Source: Stenotrophomonas rhizophila
Lineage (GTDB): Bacteria; Pseudomonadota; Gammaproteobacteria; Xanthomonadales; Xanthomonadaceae
Length of the DNA: 64,000 nt
NCBI RefSeq assembly: GCF_000661955.1
Contig: NZ_CP007597.1
Span: forward strand, 2,163,605 to 2,227,604
Direction: 5' to 3'
The position numbers and the translations under genes are program-made. Shown piece by piece: positions 40,840 through 49,267 of the stretch (position 1 is its first letter; the number at the start of each line of letters is the position of its first letter). The notes beneath the pieces were generated by a model that ran no database searches, was not told where the DNA came from, and saw only the letters and a program-made list of their open reading frames with translations.

Positions 40840-42507
40840 TTAGTCGGCGCCACCCTCCGCCTTGCCTGCGTCGGCGTCGTCCGGCGCAAGGTAGCGGAAG
40901 GTCCATTGCCGCGGCTGGCGCTGCCAGCGCTGGTGGCGCAGCCGCAGGGCGGCGATCGGCGCCGCCGTGGCGATCTCCAGGCGGTGGGGCTGGCGCATGC
41001 GTTCCCAGTGCAGCGGCGACTGCGCCGGGTCGCCCGGGTGGGCATCGGCCAGTGCCAGCGCGCCTTGCACATCGACCATCGCCGCCGGCATCTCACGGCC
41101 CTGCGCATCCAGCGGTACCGCGGTGGTCCAGTAGCCCCCGGTACCTTCGCGCCAGGGCAGCGGCTGCTGCACGGTCACCCGGGTGGGCGAGGTCCACTGC
41201 ACCTGCGCGTTCGGGTTGCGCCGCGAGAGGGTGCCCGGGGCCAGTGTTTCCACCTCGGTGCCCAGGTAAGTGTCCACATCGACATCCAGGCGGATCCGGC
41301 GGATGGCGTCCACCTGGCTGCCGCGCGTGTTCAGCGGCAGGCGGAACGGGAACGCGATGTCCTTTTCGTCCGCATGGAAGTCGCCCACCAACACCCAGGG
41401 ATCCTGCACCGGTTGCGCGGCGAGGTTCGACAGGCGTTTGCCCTTGGCATCGAAGAAGTGCACGGCACGCGGGGTGGCCGCGGCGATGGCGGGCGCGGCC
41501 GGGGCGTCGCGGGTGGGGACACTGGTGCCGACGCGACCGGCGATGCGGATCAAGGGGCGGCCGTCGCGGTAGTCGCGGTTCACCGCGAACATCAGGCTGG
41601 CTTCGGTCTGCTTCAGTGCCGCCATGTCCAACAGCCCGGGCACGCGCTCCTCCGGCGGCGCCGCCGGGTAGTCGTCGGCATTGGACGACAGCGCCGAGAA
41701 CGGCGGTGCGTCGAGGTGCGCCTGGATCATCGTCGGGTACGTCTCCACGATGCTCTCGGTTTCCAGGCGCTGCAGCGGGTCCAGGTCCATCCGCGCCAGG
41801 TACATCCGCTGCTCGGTGGCAGGCAGGTCGTCTCGGGGTGCCAGCGTCAGGTGCATCCGCGCTTCGATCGGCATGCCGTCGGCACGCTGCAGCACCTGCC
41901 GGCCGTGGCCCTGCACGCCGGTACCGGCCAGCTCCACGCTGACCACTACTTCGGCCGGGGTCAGCGACTGCACCTGCATCTGCGAGGTCAGTTCGCCGAA
42001 GTCACGAGTCTGGGCGCGACGCGTGATGCGCTGGCCAACGTCCAGCTGGGCAGGCAGGGCCAATGGCTGCAGGCCGCCCAGCTGCTGCTCGGCGTTGATC
42101 AGGCGCGCGGCCTGCGGCTGCAGGGTCACGGTGTCGTGCCAAGCCTCCTGGTCGACGGCGCGCATGCCCGTGCTGGTGCCGTCAGCGGCCACGGTGAGCT
42201 CGAAGCCGCCGTCCAGCAGTGCCAGCATCGCGCGCTCGTCGCCCACCTCCGGATCCAGATCCAGCACCGTCTGTCTGTCGCCGGGGGCCTGCTGCTCGGA
42301 CCACAGGATGCGCGTGCGCAGCCGAGTGCTGCCATCGCCTGCGGTGTCGATCGCCAGGCTGCTGAGGCTGCGCTGCCGGAAGGTGCCGCGGTCCTGACCG
42401 GCCAGGCGGATATCCAGGCCGACGTAGTACACGTTCTCGGCTGCCAGCAGCGGCGCGGCGCCGCACAGCAAGGCAGCGCCCAGCAGCAGGGTGGGGAGGG
42501 GTTTCAT
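40840..42507 (-). CDS. Exported protein of unknown function
   Basis: A 555-residue protein with a clear signal peptide (MKPLPTLLLGAALLCGAAPLLA, then A-E-N-V-Y-Y). The body is rich in beta-type segments, with many Arg/Asp pairs (LDLDPEVGDERAML, IRRIRLDVDVDTYLGTEVETL) and no recognised catalytic motif. The C-terminal third contains PWREGTGGYWTTAVPLD. It is probably periplasmic or outer-membrane-associated. It stands 67 bp upstream of the motor operon in the same direction, so a link is possible but unproven. Confidence 0.75.
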   Translation of the reverse strand: MKPLPTLLLGAALLCGAAPLLAAENVYYVGLDIRLAGQDRGTFRQRSLSSLAIDTAGDGSTRLRTRILWSEQQAPGDRQTVLDLDPEVGDERAMLALLDGGFELTVAADGTSTGMRAVDQEAWHDTVTLQPQAARLINAEQQLGGLQPLALPAQLDVGQRITRRAQTRDFGELTSQMQVQSLTPAEVVVSVELAGTGVQGHGRQVLQRADGMPIEARMHLTLAPRDDLPATEQRMYLARMDLDPLQRLETESIVETYPTMIQAHLDAPPFSALSSNADDYPAAPPEERVPGLLDMAALKQTEASLMFAVNRDYRDGRPLIRIAGRVGTSVPTRDAPAAPAIAAATPRAVHFFDAKGKRLSNLAAQPVQDPWVLVGDFHADEKDIAFPFRLPLNTRGSQVDAIRRIRLDVDVDTYLGTEVETLAPGTLSRRNPNAQVQWTSPTRVTVQQPLPWREGTGGYWTTAVPLDAQGREMPAAMVDVQGALALADAHPGDPAQSPLHWERMRQPHRLEIATAAPIAALRLRHQRWQRQPRQWTFRYLAPDDADAGKAEGGAD

Positions 42508-42616
42508 CGGGACATCCTTTTCGTGGTGCTACACCGGGTGACGGCGCGCGATCACGACGCGCGCGTCAACCGGTGCCAGGCAGCCGAACAGGATACCAGT
42601 GCAGGCTGCGGCAGGA

Positions 42617-43216
42617 TCAGCGCCGCGCGGACCGGCCTGACACGTGCGCATGCCCAGGCACGTGCCAGCGCCACGGGAAATCCACCGCCTTGCTGATGCC
42701 GATACGTGGGCCCACTGCCGGTTCGGTGGGCGGCGCCATCCCGTCGGACACGATCCGCACGCCGCGGTCGTTGCGCACCAGGTCCGCGCCGTCCAGCGCC
42801 TTGGTGATGCCCATCGCCTGCGACAGCCGGCCCGGTCCACTGGCCAGATCGCGGTCGTGGCGGATGGCCGGACGCGCCTCGCGTATCAGCTCCAGGCCCT
42901 GCACCGGCTCCAGCGCCCGCAGCAAGACACCCCAGCCTTGACCTACTTCGCCGCAGACCGCGTTCGATCCCCAATGCATGCCGTAACTGAAGTACACATA
43001 CAGGTGGCCGGCTTCACCGAACATGGTGGCGGTACGCGGCGTCTGGCCGCGGAACGAATGCGCCGCCGGATCTTCGCTGCCCGCATAGGCTTCCACCTCG
43101 ACGATGCGGCCCGCACGGCCATCGTCGCGCACCAGCAGCTTGTTGAGCAGCGCCGGTGCCACCTCGGTGGGGTGGCGTTGGTAGAACGATCGCGGCAGTG
43201 TTGCCCAGTCGTGCAT
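42617..43216 (-). CDS. DNA-3-methyladenine glycosylase (AAG/MPG family)
   Basis: A 199-residue protein with the MPG-family signature GRIVEVEAYAGSEDPAAHSFRG, where E42 corresponds to the base-activating Glu, and HLYVYFSYGMHWGSNAVC, the DNA-intercalating and pocket segment. It removes alkylated purines such as 3-methyladenine to start base-excision repair. The length is normal for the bacterial family. Confidence 0.93.
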   Translation of the reverse strand: MHDWATLPRSFYQRHPTEVAPALLNKLLVRDDGRAGRIVEVEAYAGSEDPAAHSFRGQTPRTATMFGEAGHLYVYFSYGMHWGSNAVCGEVGQGWGVLLRALEPVQGLELIREARPAIRHDRDLASGPGRLSQAMGITKALDGADLVRNDRGVRIVSDGMAPPTEPAVGPRIGISKAVDFPWRWHVPGHAHVSGRSARR

Positions 43217-43304
43217 GCAGAGACCTCATCAAAGGGGCGCCCGTGGCGCACGCCGTCGCCTTGGATGGTGAGCCTTGATGCGTGGTGGCGACATCAACGC
43301 GCCG

Positions 43305-43988
43305 CTAGTGCGTCCAGTGCACCGCAGCGAGCATGGACGCCAGCGCCGCCTTGGCCTGCTGTGCGGTGAACGGTGGCGTGCGCGGCGGGTCGTACACCTC
43401 CGGGCGGGTGCCGGCGATGATCAGGTCGATGGCATAACAGGCGCCGCCCTGGACGACGCGATAGCTGTCGGCCGAAAGATAGTGACTCATCGCCGCGTCG
43501 CTGCTGCTGAAGTGGGTGGTACGTACGCCGCCAACATCCACCGTATCGGCCTTGCCTGCCGCGTCGGCCGGGGGCGTGGTGCACGCCTTCACGTCTGCGG
43601 CGCTGTCGCTGCGTCCGATCCGCATTTCCGCCGACGTCACTGCGTTGGAGTCATCCAGCACCAGCGCCACGAGCGGCCGGCCGGTGCTGCCCTCGGCGGG
43701 GTACAGCGTCCACGCATCCATCGCCAGGTAGCTGCGCTTGAAGTCCCGGTGCACGGTGGTGCCTGCCACCGGCCGGACCGCGATGCCGGGCGCAGATTCG
43801 GCGAAGGCATCCGCTGCCTGCGCGGGCGGTGCGGCGGGGGCCGCCGCCGGTGCGACCGTGTCCGGTGCCGTGGCCGGCACCGAGGCTGCTGGCGCCTGGC
43901 GTGCCGGATCGGTATCGGACGCGGTGCAGGCCGTGGCCAACGCCACCAGGGCAGCGCCGGCCAGAACGGTTCGAAGGGTGGGGTGCAT
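43305..43988 (-). CDS. Hypothetical lipoprotein
   Basis: A 227-residue protein with a lipoprotein signal peptide (LAGAALVALATAC, lipidated Cys about residue 21), a Pro/Ala/Thr-rich linker to about 60 and a globular part of about 160 residues (YLAMDAWTLYPAEGSTGRP; GGACYAIDLIIAGTRPEVYDPP). Two Cys in the mature part may pair. No family is recognised. ATG 43988 is set by the lipobox. Confidence 0.75.
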   Translation of the reverse strand: MHPTLRTVLAGAALVALATACTASDTDPARQAPAASVPATAPDTVAPAAAPAAPPAQAADAFAESAPGIAVRPVAGTTVHRDFKRSYLAMDAWTLYPAEGSTGRPLVALVLDDSNAVTSAEMRIGRSDSAADVKACTTPPADAAGKADTVDVGGVRTTHFSSSDAAMSHYLSADSYRVVQGGACYAIDLIIAGTRPEVYDPPRTPPFTAQQAKAALASMLAAVHWTH

Positions 43989-44118
43989 TGGTGGTCCTGC
44001 TTCGCTCAACGTGGTTGCGAGCGTGCACCGCACCCCGTTAACGCCGTGCCATGGACCGGCGATGCAGCGCAGCGCCGCGTCGCGCGGTGCCTGGGCGTTG
44101 CCGCTGCATCCGACCGCG

Positions 44119-45084
44119 TCAGGCGCGGGCAGGGCCGGCGATGCGGTCGGCGAAGGTGTCGGTGGCCCGTACCAGTGCGTCAGCGGTGGCCGGTTCGGTT
44201 GCGCCATGGCCCGACAACACCATCTCCAGCTGCGCCTCCGGCCAGGCAGACGCGAGATCCCAGGCGCTGCGCGCGGGGCAGATGATGTCGTAGCGGCCCT
44301 GCACGATCACCGCCGGCAGGTGGCGGATGCGATCGACGCCCTGCAGCAGCTGGCTGTGCTCGAGGAACGCGTGATGGCGGAAGTAATGGGCTTCGATGCG
44401 CGCCTTGGCCAGCGTAGCCAGGGGATCGGCGTGCGAACGCGCCTCCACGTCATGCACCAGCGTGGCCGCATGATCTTCCCAGCCCAGCCATGCCTGCGCC
44501 GCGGCGATGGCCACGCCCTGGTCGGGACTGTCGAGGCGCTGCCAGTAAGCGGCGATCAGTTCGCCGCGTTCGGCCTCGGGAATGTGCGCTTCGTAGCGCG
44601 CCCACCGCTCGGGGAAAATCCAGCGGCCGCCGCCGTCGGCCTCGTTGAACCAGCGGTTCTCTTCGGCACGGCCCAGGTAGACGCCGCGCACGATCACGCC
44701 GGTGGCGCGCTCCGGGTGTGCCTGCGCGTAGGCCAGCGCCAGCGTGGAGCCCCACGAACCGCCGAAGACCAGCCAGCGCTCGATACCCAGGTGCTCGCGC
44801 ACGGCCTCGATGTCGGCCACCAGGTGCGCGGTGGTGTTGTCACGCAACTCGCCGAACGGGGTAGAGCGACCGCTGCCGCGCTGGTCGATCAAAACGATGC
44901 GGTAGCGTGCGGGATCGAAGAAACGACGGTGCGTGGGTGACACGCCCGCGCCAGGCCCGCCGTGCAGGAATACCACGGGAATGCCGTCCGCTGCGCCACA
45001 TTCCTCGACATGCAGCGTGTGCACGGCATCCACCGCCAGACGATGCTCGCGGTAAGGTTCGATGGTGGGATACAACGTGCGCAT
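44119..45084 (-). CDS. pip: Proline iminopeptidase
   Basis: A 321-residue alpha/beta hydrolase of peptidase family S33. The HGGPG oxyanion motif (VVFLHGGPGAG), DQRGSGRSTP, nucleophile Ser in VFGGSWGSTLAL, Asp in QGRYDIICP and His in SGHGATEP are all in place. It removes N-terminal proline from peptides in the cytoplasm. ATG 45084 (MRTLYPTIEPYREHRL) fits the family. It is divergent from the GFA gene with 140 bp between. Confidence 0.93.
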   Translation of the reverse strand: MRTLYPTIEPYREHRLAVDAVHTLHVEECGAADGIPVVFLHGGPGAGVSPTHRRFFDPARYRIVLIDQRGSGRSTPFGELRDNTTAHLVADIEAVREHLGIERWLVFGGSWGSTLALAYAQAHPERATGVIVRGVYLGRAEENRWFNEADGGGRWIFPERWARYEAHIPEAERGELIAAYWQRLDSPDQGVAIAAAQAWLGWEDHAATLVHDVEARSHADPLATLAKARIEAHYFRHHAFLEHSQLLQGVDRIRHLPAVIVQGRYDIICPARSAWDLASAWPEAQLEMVLSGHGATEPATADALVRATDTFADRIAGPARA

Positions 45085-45224
45085 GGCGGCTGCTCGTGGA
45101 CGGAGAACACAAGCATAGCCAGCTTGGTCTGAATCCGCAGTATTGCCGCGTGCAAGGCAGTGCTGTGCTGGCGGGCCGCCATTGCCGGTAACATGCCGGC
45201 CTACTGAACGCCGAGACACGCACG

Positions 45225-45653
45225 ATGCTTCGCGCCAACTGCCTGTGTGGATGCACCACCCTCACCCTGAAGGGCGCGCCGGTTGCGCGCGCCATCTGCC
45301 ACTGCAGTACCTGCCGGGATTTCTACGCCACGGCCATGCTCTCGGCCACGGCCTGGAACGCAGACGCGGTCGAGGTGGAACAGACCACGACAACGGTGTT
45401 CCAGCATCCGCACAAGCAGCTGTCAAAAACGTTCTGCAGCGGCTGTGGAGACGTGCTGTTCGGCACCAATCGGCTGGGCATGCGCGTGGTGCCCAATGCG
45501 CTGGTGGCCCGCGCCTTGGGCGGCATGCTGAGCGAGTCCTTCGCGCCCACCATGCACCTGTTCTACCGTGACCGCATTGTCGACGTCACCGACGCCCTGC
45601 CCAAGTTCCTGGACGGGTGGGACGGCCCTACCTACGACGCCGCATCGGCCTGA
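45225..45653 (+). CDS. GFA-family zinc protein
   Basis: A 142-residue protein with the Cys pattern of the glutathione-dependent formaldehyde-activating (GFA) fold: NCLCGCTTLTL, ICHCSTCRDFYA and FCSGCGDVLFGTN bind structural and catalytic zinc. Family members add thiols to formaldehyde or act as S-(hydroxymethyl)glutathione-linked enzymes, but for most, including this one, the reaction is unproven. The gene ends in a strong bidirectional hairpin. Confidence 0.88.
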   Translation: MLRANCLCGCTTLTLKGAPVARAICHCSTCRDFYATAMLSATAWNADAVEVEQTTTTVFQHPHKQLSKTFCSGCGDVLFGTNRLGMRVVPNALVARALGGMLSESFAPTMHLFYRDRIVDVTDALPKFLDGWDGPTYDAASA

Positions 45654-45672
45654 CGCACGCCACCGGCCAACA

Positions 45673-45701
45673 CAGACAGGACCGCGTGGCGGCCCTGTCT
45701 G
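45673..45701. terminator. Bidirectional terminator hairpin between convergent genes
   Basis: CAGACAGG (45673-45680) and CCTGTCTG (45694-45701) pair, and inside them CCGC (45682-45685) pairs with GCGG (45689-45692) around GTG, giving a 12-bp stem with one mismatch. It lies between the ends of the GFA gene (+) and the tyrosinase gene (-). No long T-run is seen. Confidence 0.6.
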
Positions 45702-45731
45702 CGTTACCTACTACGGCGCCTGGCGCCTCCC

Positions 45732-47384
45732 TCAGGGCACCACCAATGCCGCCGCGTCCAAGACCGGGAACGCTTCGGCGGCCTGTCCGGTGGAGGCCAC
45801 GAGCCTGAACTCCAGCGCCGTGCTGCCGCTGGCGTCGGCCGCGCCAGCCTTGAGCAGGTTGAGCCGTTGCGGCAGCGGTACGGCGAACGTGGTGGGGTGC
45901 GTATGGTCCATCCCGGTCATCGGCGGACCGAAGAACGACACCGTGCCCACGTAGTAGGGGCTGTTCGCATCCACCGTCTCAACCCCTGCCGGCGCGTTCA
46001 CCAGCACGTCGAACTCGCGCGTGTTGTGCAGGCCGCGCGGACGCTCCACGGTAACTTCGGCGATCAGCGCGGGTGGCACAGTGGCGCCCAGCTGACCCCG
46101 GACCGTGCCCGGTAGCGACACGGACACGGCGGCACCGCGGCGCTTGCCGCGCACCAGTGTGGCCGGTCCGGCAGCCTTCACCGCCAGCGCCGCACTCTGC
46201 AGCGCGCCAGCCCCTTCGCCCACGTAGTCATAGTCGAAGGCCTGGGTGTTGAAGAAGTCCGCGGCGCGCTTGGTCCCGGCGAACTCCCCGTCGGCCTGGA
46301 CGAAGAACCGGAACGGCTCGGTCATGAACGCGTCACGGGCTTCCCCCGGCGGCGGCATGATCTGCAGCCCCTGATTCAACTGCTTGCGTGTCCATACGTC
46401 CCACAGCCGGTCCATGTTGGCGTGGTGCAGGTAGAAGATCGGGTCCAGCGGCGACAGGAAGTTGGTCATGTTGCCGTAGGGGCCCGGATCGATCGCACCG
46501 ACGCCTCCGATGCAGTTGTGCACCTTGTTGTGCGGGAAGCCCTCCAGTACCGAGAACTGGGTGTTCTTGTCCGGTGAGTCCACGTGCGAAGCCGTACGCG
46601 AACTGGTGAAGCTGCGGCTGACGTCGCTGTTGTAGAACTCCACCGGCGACAAGCCGGCGTGGATGGTGTCGGGTGATACCGCAGCGGCGGTCTTGGCATC
46701 GAGGCGCGCATTCTGGCGCCACAGGTAGCGCGCCCCGCAGGTGATGGCATAGCCCGCGTTGCCGGAAATGCCGGTTTTCGCGTCGGCGTTGTAGCCGGTG
46801 ACATCGTTCCACAAGGCACCGAAGTCCGCATAGCCGCGCGCGGCCAGTTGCTGGCGTTGTTGGGTGTCCAGGCTGTCCCAGTACTCTTCCAACGCAGGCT
46901 GGATGAAACTCGTGAACCGTGCGAGGTTGCCAGTGAACGGCGCGTACGCCGGGTCGGTGGGTGAGAGCACGCCGTCGAACATGGTGGCCGGAATCTCCGG
47001 CTGCGATGTCCAGTCCCAGTACGGCATGGCGAACTGCGGATCGCCACTGAGCATCCGGATGGTCTGCTCGAAGTAGCCCACATAGCCGCGATGCCAGACG
47101 TAGAACCACCAGTTGCCGTGCGGGCAGTCCATCAGGTGCACGAAGGCGTTGCGGAACCAGTTGTGCGGGTGATCCGCCGGCAGCGCCAACATCTTCTGGA
47201 TGCCGCGCGCGTAGCTGGCCAGCATGCGCTGGCCCTGCGGCGTGTTGACGTTGTAGCGATGGAAGGTGGCCGCGGCGGCCGCGTCGGTGCCGGTAGCGCC
47301 CCCGGCGAATGCAGTACTCGCTGCCCACGAGGCGACCGAGGCACTGGCGGCGGTGGCAAGGAAATCACGGCGTGTGTAGCGCAT
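45732..47384 (-). CDS. Tat-exported tyrosinase/polyphenol oxidase
   Basis: A 550-residue type 3 copper protein. The N-terminus has a twin-arginine signal (YTRRDFLATAASA). CuA ligands are H83, H89 and H98 (FVHLMDCPHG, YVWHRGY), and CuB lies in FPHNKVHN and FYLHHANMDRLWDVW. C87-P-H89 matches the Cys-x-His thioether motif of fungal tyrosinases. A C-terminal beta-rich domain (about 400-550), shared with larger polyphenol oxidases, may cover the active site. It oxidises phenols to quinones in the periplasm or outside. GGAG precedes ATG 47384. Confidence 0.92.
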   Translation of the reverse strand: MRYTRRDFLATAASASVASWAASTAFAGGATGTDAAAAATFHRYNVNTPQGQRMLASYARGIQKMLALPADHPHNWFRNAFVHLMDCPHGNWWFYVWHRGYVGYFEQTIRMLSGDPQFAMPYWDWTSQPEIPATMFDGVLSPTDPAYAPFTGNLARFTSFIQPALEEYWDSLDTQQRQQLAARGYADFGALWNDVTGYNADAKTGISGNAGYAITCGARYLWRQNARLDAKTAAAVSPDTIHAGLSPVEFYNSDVSRSFTSSRTASHVDSPDKNTQFSVLEGFPHNKVHNCIGGVGAIDPGPYGNMTNFLSPLDPIFYLHHANMDRLWDVWTRKQLNQGLQIMPPPGEARDAFMTEPFRFFVQADGEFAGTKRAADFFNTQAFDYDYVGEGAGALQSAALAVKAAGPATLVRGKRRGAAVSVSLPGTVRGQLGATVPPALIAEVTVERPRGLHNTREFDVLVNAPAGVETVDANSPYYVGTVSFFGPPMTGMDHTHPTTFAVPLPQRLNLLKAGAADASGSTALEFRLVASTGQAAEAFPVLDAAALVVP

Positions 47385-47465
47385 GGTGGTACTCCCTGGT
47401 GATCGATGGAACCGCATGGGTTACGAATCACTGCGCGGACATGCCACTACACAAAGCCATGCCCG

Positions 47466-47485
47466 ACGGGGCCTCCAGGCCCCGT
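47466..47485. other. Perfect hairpin in the tyrosinase leader
   Basis: ACGGGGCCT (47466-47474) and AGGCCCCGT (47477-47485) pair perfectly around CC. It lies about 80 bp upstream of the tyrosinase start. A second GC-rich hairpin (CCCCGCC...GGCGGGG) lies at about 47511-47537. No T-run follows; an RNA structure in the 5' leader or part of the upstream terminator region is possible. Confidence 0.4.
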
Positions 47486-47610
47486 GCCAACACGCGTCTA
47501 CGGTCGAAATCCCCGCCCCCGGCGCGGGGTGGCGGGGCAGTAGTAGCACGCCGCGCGCACCGGGCGCTGGGAAATGGCCGCCCGGTGCAGGGATCAATCT
47601 TCGGTTATGA

Positions 47611-47648
47611 GAAGCGCCGCACATATCCATGGGGAACGGCGGCGCTTC
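47611..47648 (-). terminator. Hairpin after the SPFH/zinc-ribbon operon
   Basis: GAAGCGCCGC (47611-47620) and GCGGCGCTTC (47639-47648) form a perfect 10-bp stem with an 18-nt loop, starting 13 bp after the last stop of the minus-strand operon. Only TCTCAT follows in that direction, so termination may be weak or Rho-aided. Confidence 0.45.
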
Positions 47649-47660
47649 GGCGCGACTCGC

Positions 47661-47912
47661 TCAGCCCGTGTCGCGCTGCACCCGTGACCGGTACGCCCCG
47701 ACGTTGTTGCCGGCGATGCTGGTGGTCTGGGTGCCGGTGATTGTGTCGATCTTGCGGTCCGAGCCGGTCACCGGCTTGGCCTCGATGGTGGTTTCACGCT
47801 CGAACGCATGCGACTTGTCGGTATTCCGGTAGTACCGGTACAACGCCCAGTACAACGCCGACGCACCGGCGGGGCCGGCGGCCAGCAACCACAGTCCACT
47901 GTCATCGCTCAT
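47661..47912 (-). CDS. Small single-pass membrane protein of the SPFH operon
   Basis: An 83-residue protein with one N-terminal membrane helix (LWLLAAGPAGASALYWALY, residues 7-26) and a polar tail rich in Thr/Arg (ERETTIEAKPVTGSDRKIDT). No family is recognised. ATG 47912 overlaps the end of the zinc-ribbon gene by 4 bp, so it is the third gene of that operon and probably acts with the other two at the membrane. Confidence 0.75.
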   Translation of the reverse strand: MSDDSGLWLLAAGPAGASALYWALYRYYRNTDKSHAFERETTIEAKPVTGSDRKIDTITGTQTTSIAGNNVGAYRSRVQRDTG

Positions 47913-49246
47913 GAGGACGCTACCAGGAAGAGAAGCACGAGGGCTTCGATAATAGTGCCGGTGGTCAGCGCCGCCAGCAGCATTTTCCACTGCTGCACCG
48001 GCACGCTGCCCATGGTTTCGCCGGTGCGGCCATTGACCGCGATGTAATGCAGCATGCCGCCGTTCTTTCCGGGCTGGTGGTACGAATACAGCCACACCGG
48101 CAGGTACATCGATACCCAGCGCGTGCCATGCACGTCCAGGCGCTCCTGCTCCCAGCGGACGCCGCGGGTGTAACGGCGCACGGAGTCTTCGACCTCGGCG
48201 CGGGCGATCGACAACAGCTGGTCTTCAAGCCGTGGGCGCAGCTTCTCGACGTCGAGGTTGCGCTTTTCCGAGGTAAAGCCGGTCAGGAACGAGGCGTTCC
48301 ACTTCAGCGCATTCTTGGTGTCGAACGGCAGGATGGTATTGATGATGTTGTTGGTGTTGGCCCGAGCATCCAGGTTGCCACGCTCGGCCGAGGATTCGAG
48401 CGTCAGGTCATCCACGGTGAAGTCGACATGCCGCTCCACCTGGTAGACGTCGGCATCATAGTAGGTCTGCTTCTTGTCGCCGGTGCCGCGGGTGTACTCG
48501 CGCGTCTTGATTTCACCCCTGCCGGCGACGCTCGCGCTGACATTGCTGTCCACGATCATGTAGGGCAGGTACACGCCGACGACGTTCTCGGGCGTGAACT
48601 GGTCCTTGAACGCCTTCAACGCAAACAGCCGGCGCTTGTCCACGAACTGGCGGATACGCGCGACCGCATCGTCCTTGGTAATGCGGAACGGCAGCACCGC
48701 ATCGGGCACGGCGCCGTTGGCCACCTGCTCATTGACCCCGAATACGTGACGGCACCAGTGGCAGCGGGCCGTCATCGTGCTTTCGGTATTGATCGTGACC
48801 TCGGCACCGCAGCCGGTGCATTTGAAACTCATCAGGCTGGCGGTGTCGGCCTGGATGTCCTGTGCGCCGGAGGCGACGACGGTGCCGCGCAACTGGTCCA
48901 GGCCGTCACCCAGCCCGAAGGCCTCCTCGGCGCGGGTGCCGTGCCATTCGTTGCGGCAGAACTGGCAGACCAGGACGTCGGTGCCGAGCTTGAGCCGGAC
49001 GTCGGTGCTGCCGCATTTGGGGCAGCGGTTGAGGCCGTCCTTCAGCTCGGCGGCGCGGGTGTCCAGGGCCACCGGATCCGGTGCCTCGATCTCGTCGCGG
49101 ATGGGCTGGGGCAGGGTGGCTGGATCGACCGGAAAGCTACCGGGCAGGGGCGGGACGTCCTGCGGCGAACCGGGGCCGGTCACCGGCTGCGCGGGCAGCG
49201 GTGGCGGTCCCGACGGCAGGGGCGGGGGAGTGCGGGAGTCGGACAT
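47909..49246 (-). CDS. Double zinc-ribbon membrane protein (TFIIB-type zinc ribbon)
   Basis: A 445-residue protein. A Pro-rich N-terminus (1-50) precedes one zinc ribbon (C75, C78, C94, C97: CPKCGS...CQFC) and a second around 143-165 (CTGCGAEV...CHWC). A long soluble domain of unknown fold follows (LPYMIVDSNVSASVAGRGE), and the C-terminus is a membrane anchor (TTGTIIEALVLLFLVAS). It lies 21 bp after the SPFH gene. Such pairs of SPFH and zinc-ribbon proteins occur in many bacteria and are suspected of sensing membrane state. Confidence 0.8.
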   Translation of the reverse strand: MSDSRTPPPLPSGPPPLPAQPVTGPGSPQDVPPLPGSFPVDPATLPQPIRDEIEAPDPVALDTRAAELKDGLNRCPKCGSTDVRLKLGTDVLVCQFCRNEWHGTRAEEAFGLGDGLDQLRGTVVASGAQDIQADTASLMSFKCTGCGAEVTINTESTMTARCHWCRHVFGVNEQVANGAVPDAVLPFRITKDDAVARIRQFVDKRRLFALKAFKDQFTPENVVGVYLPYMIVDSNVSASVAGRGEIKTREYTRGTGDKKQTYYDADVYQVERHVDFTVDDLTLESSAERGNLDARANTNNIINTILPFDTKNALKWNASFLTGFTSEKRNLDVEKLRPRLEDQLLSIARAEVEDSVRRYTRGVRWEQERLDVHGTRWVSMYLPVWLYSYHQPGKNGGMLHYIAVNGRTGETMGSVPVQQWKMLLAALTTGTIIEALVLLFLVASS

Positions 49247-49267
49247 GGTGGTTGGGCGCCTTGCCTG

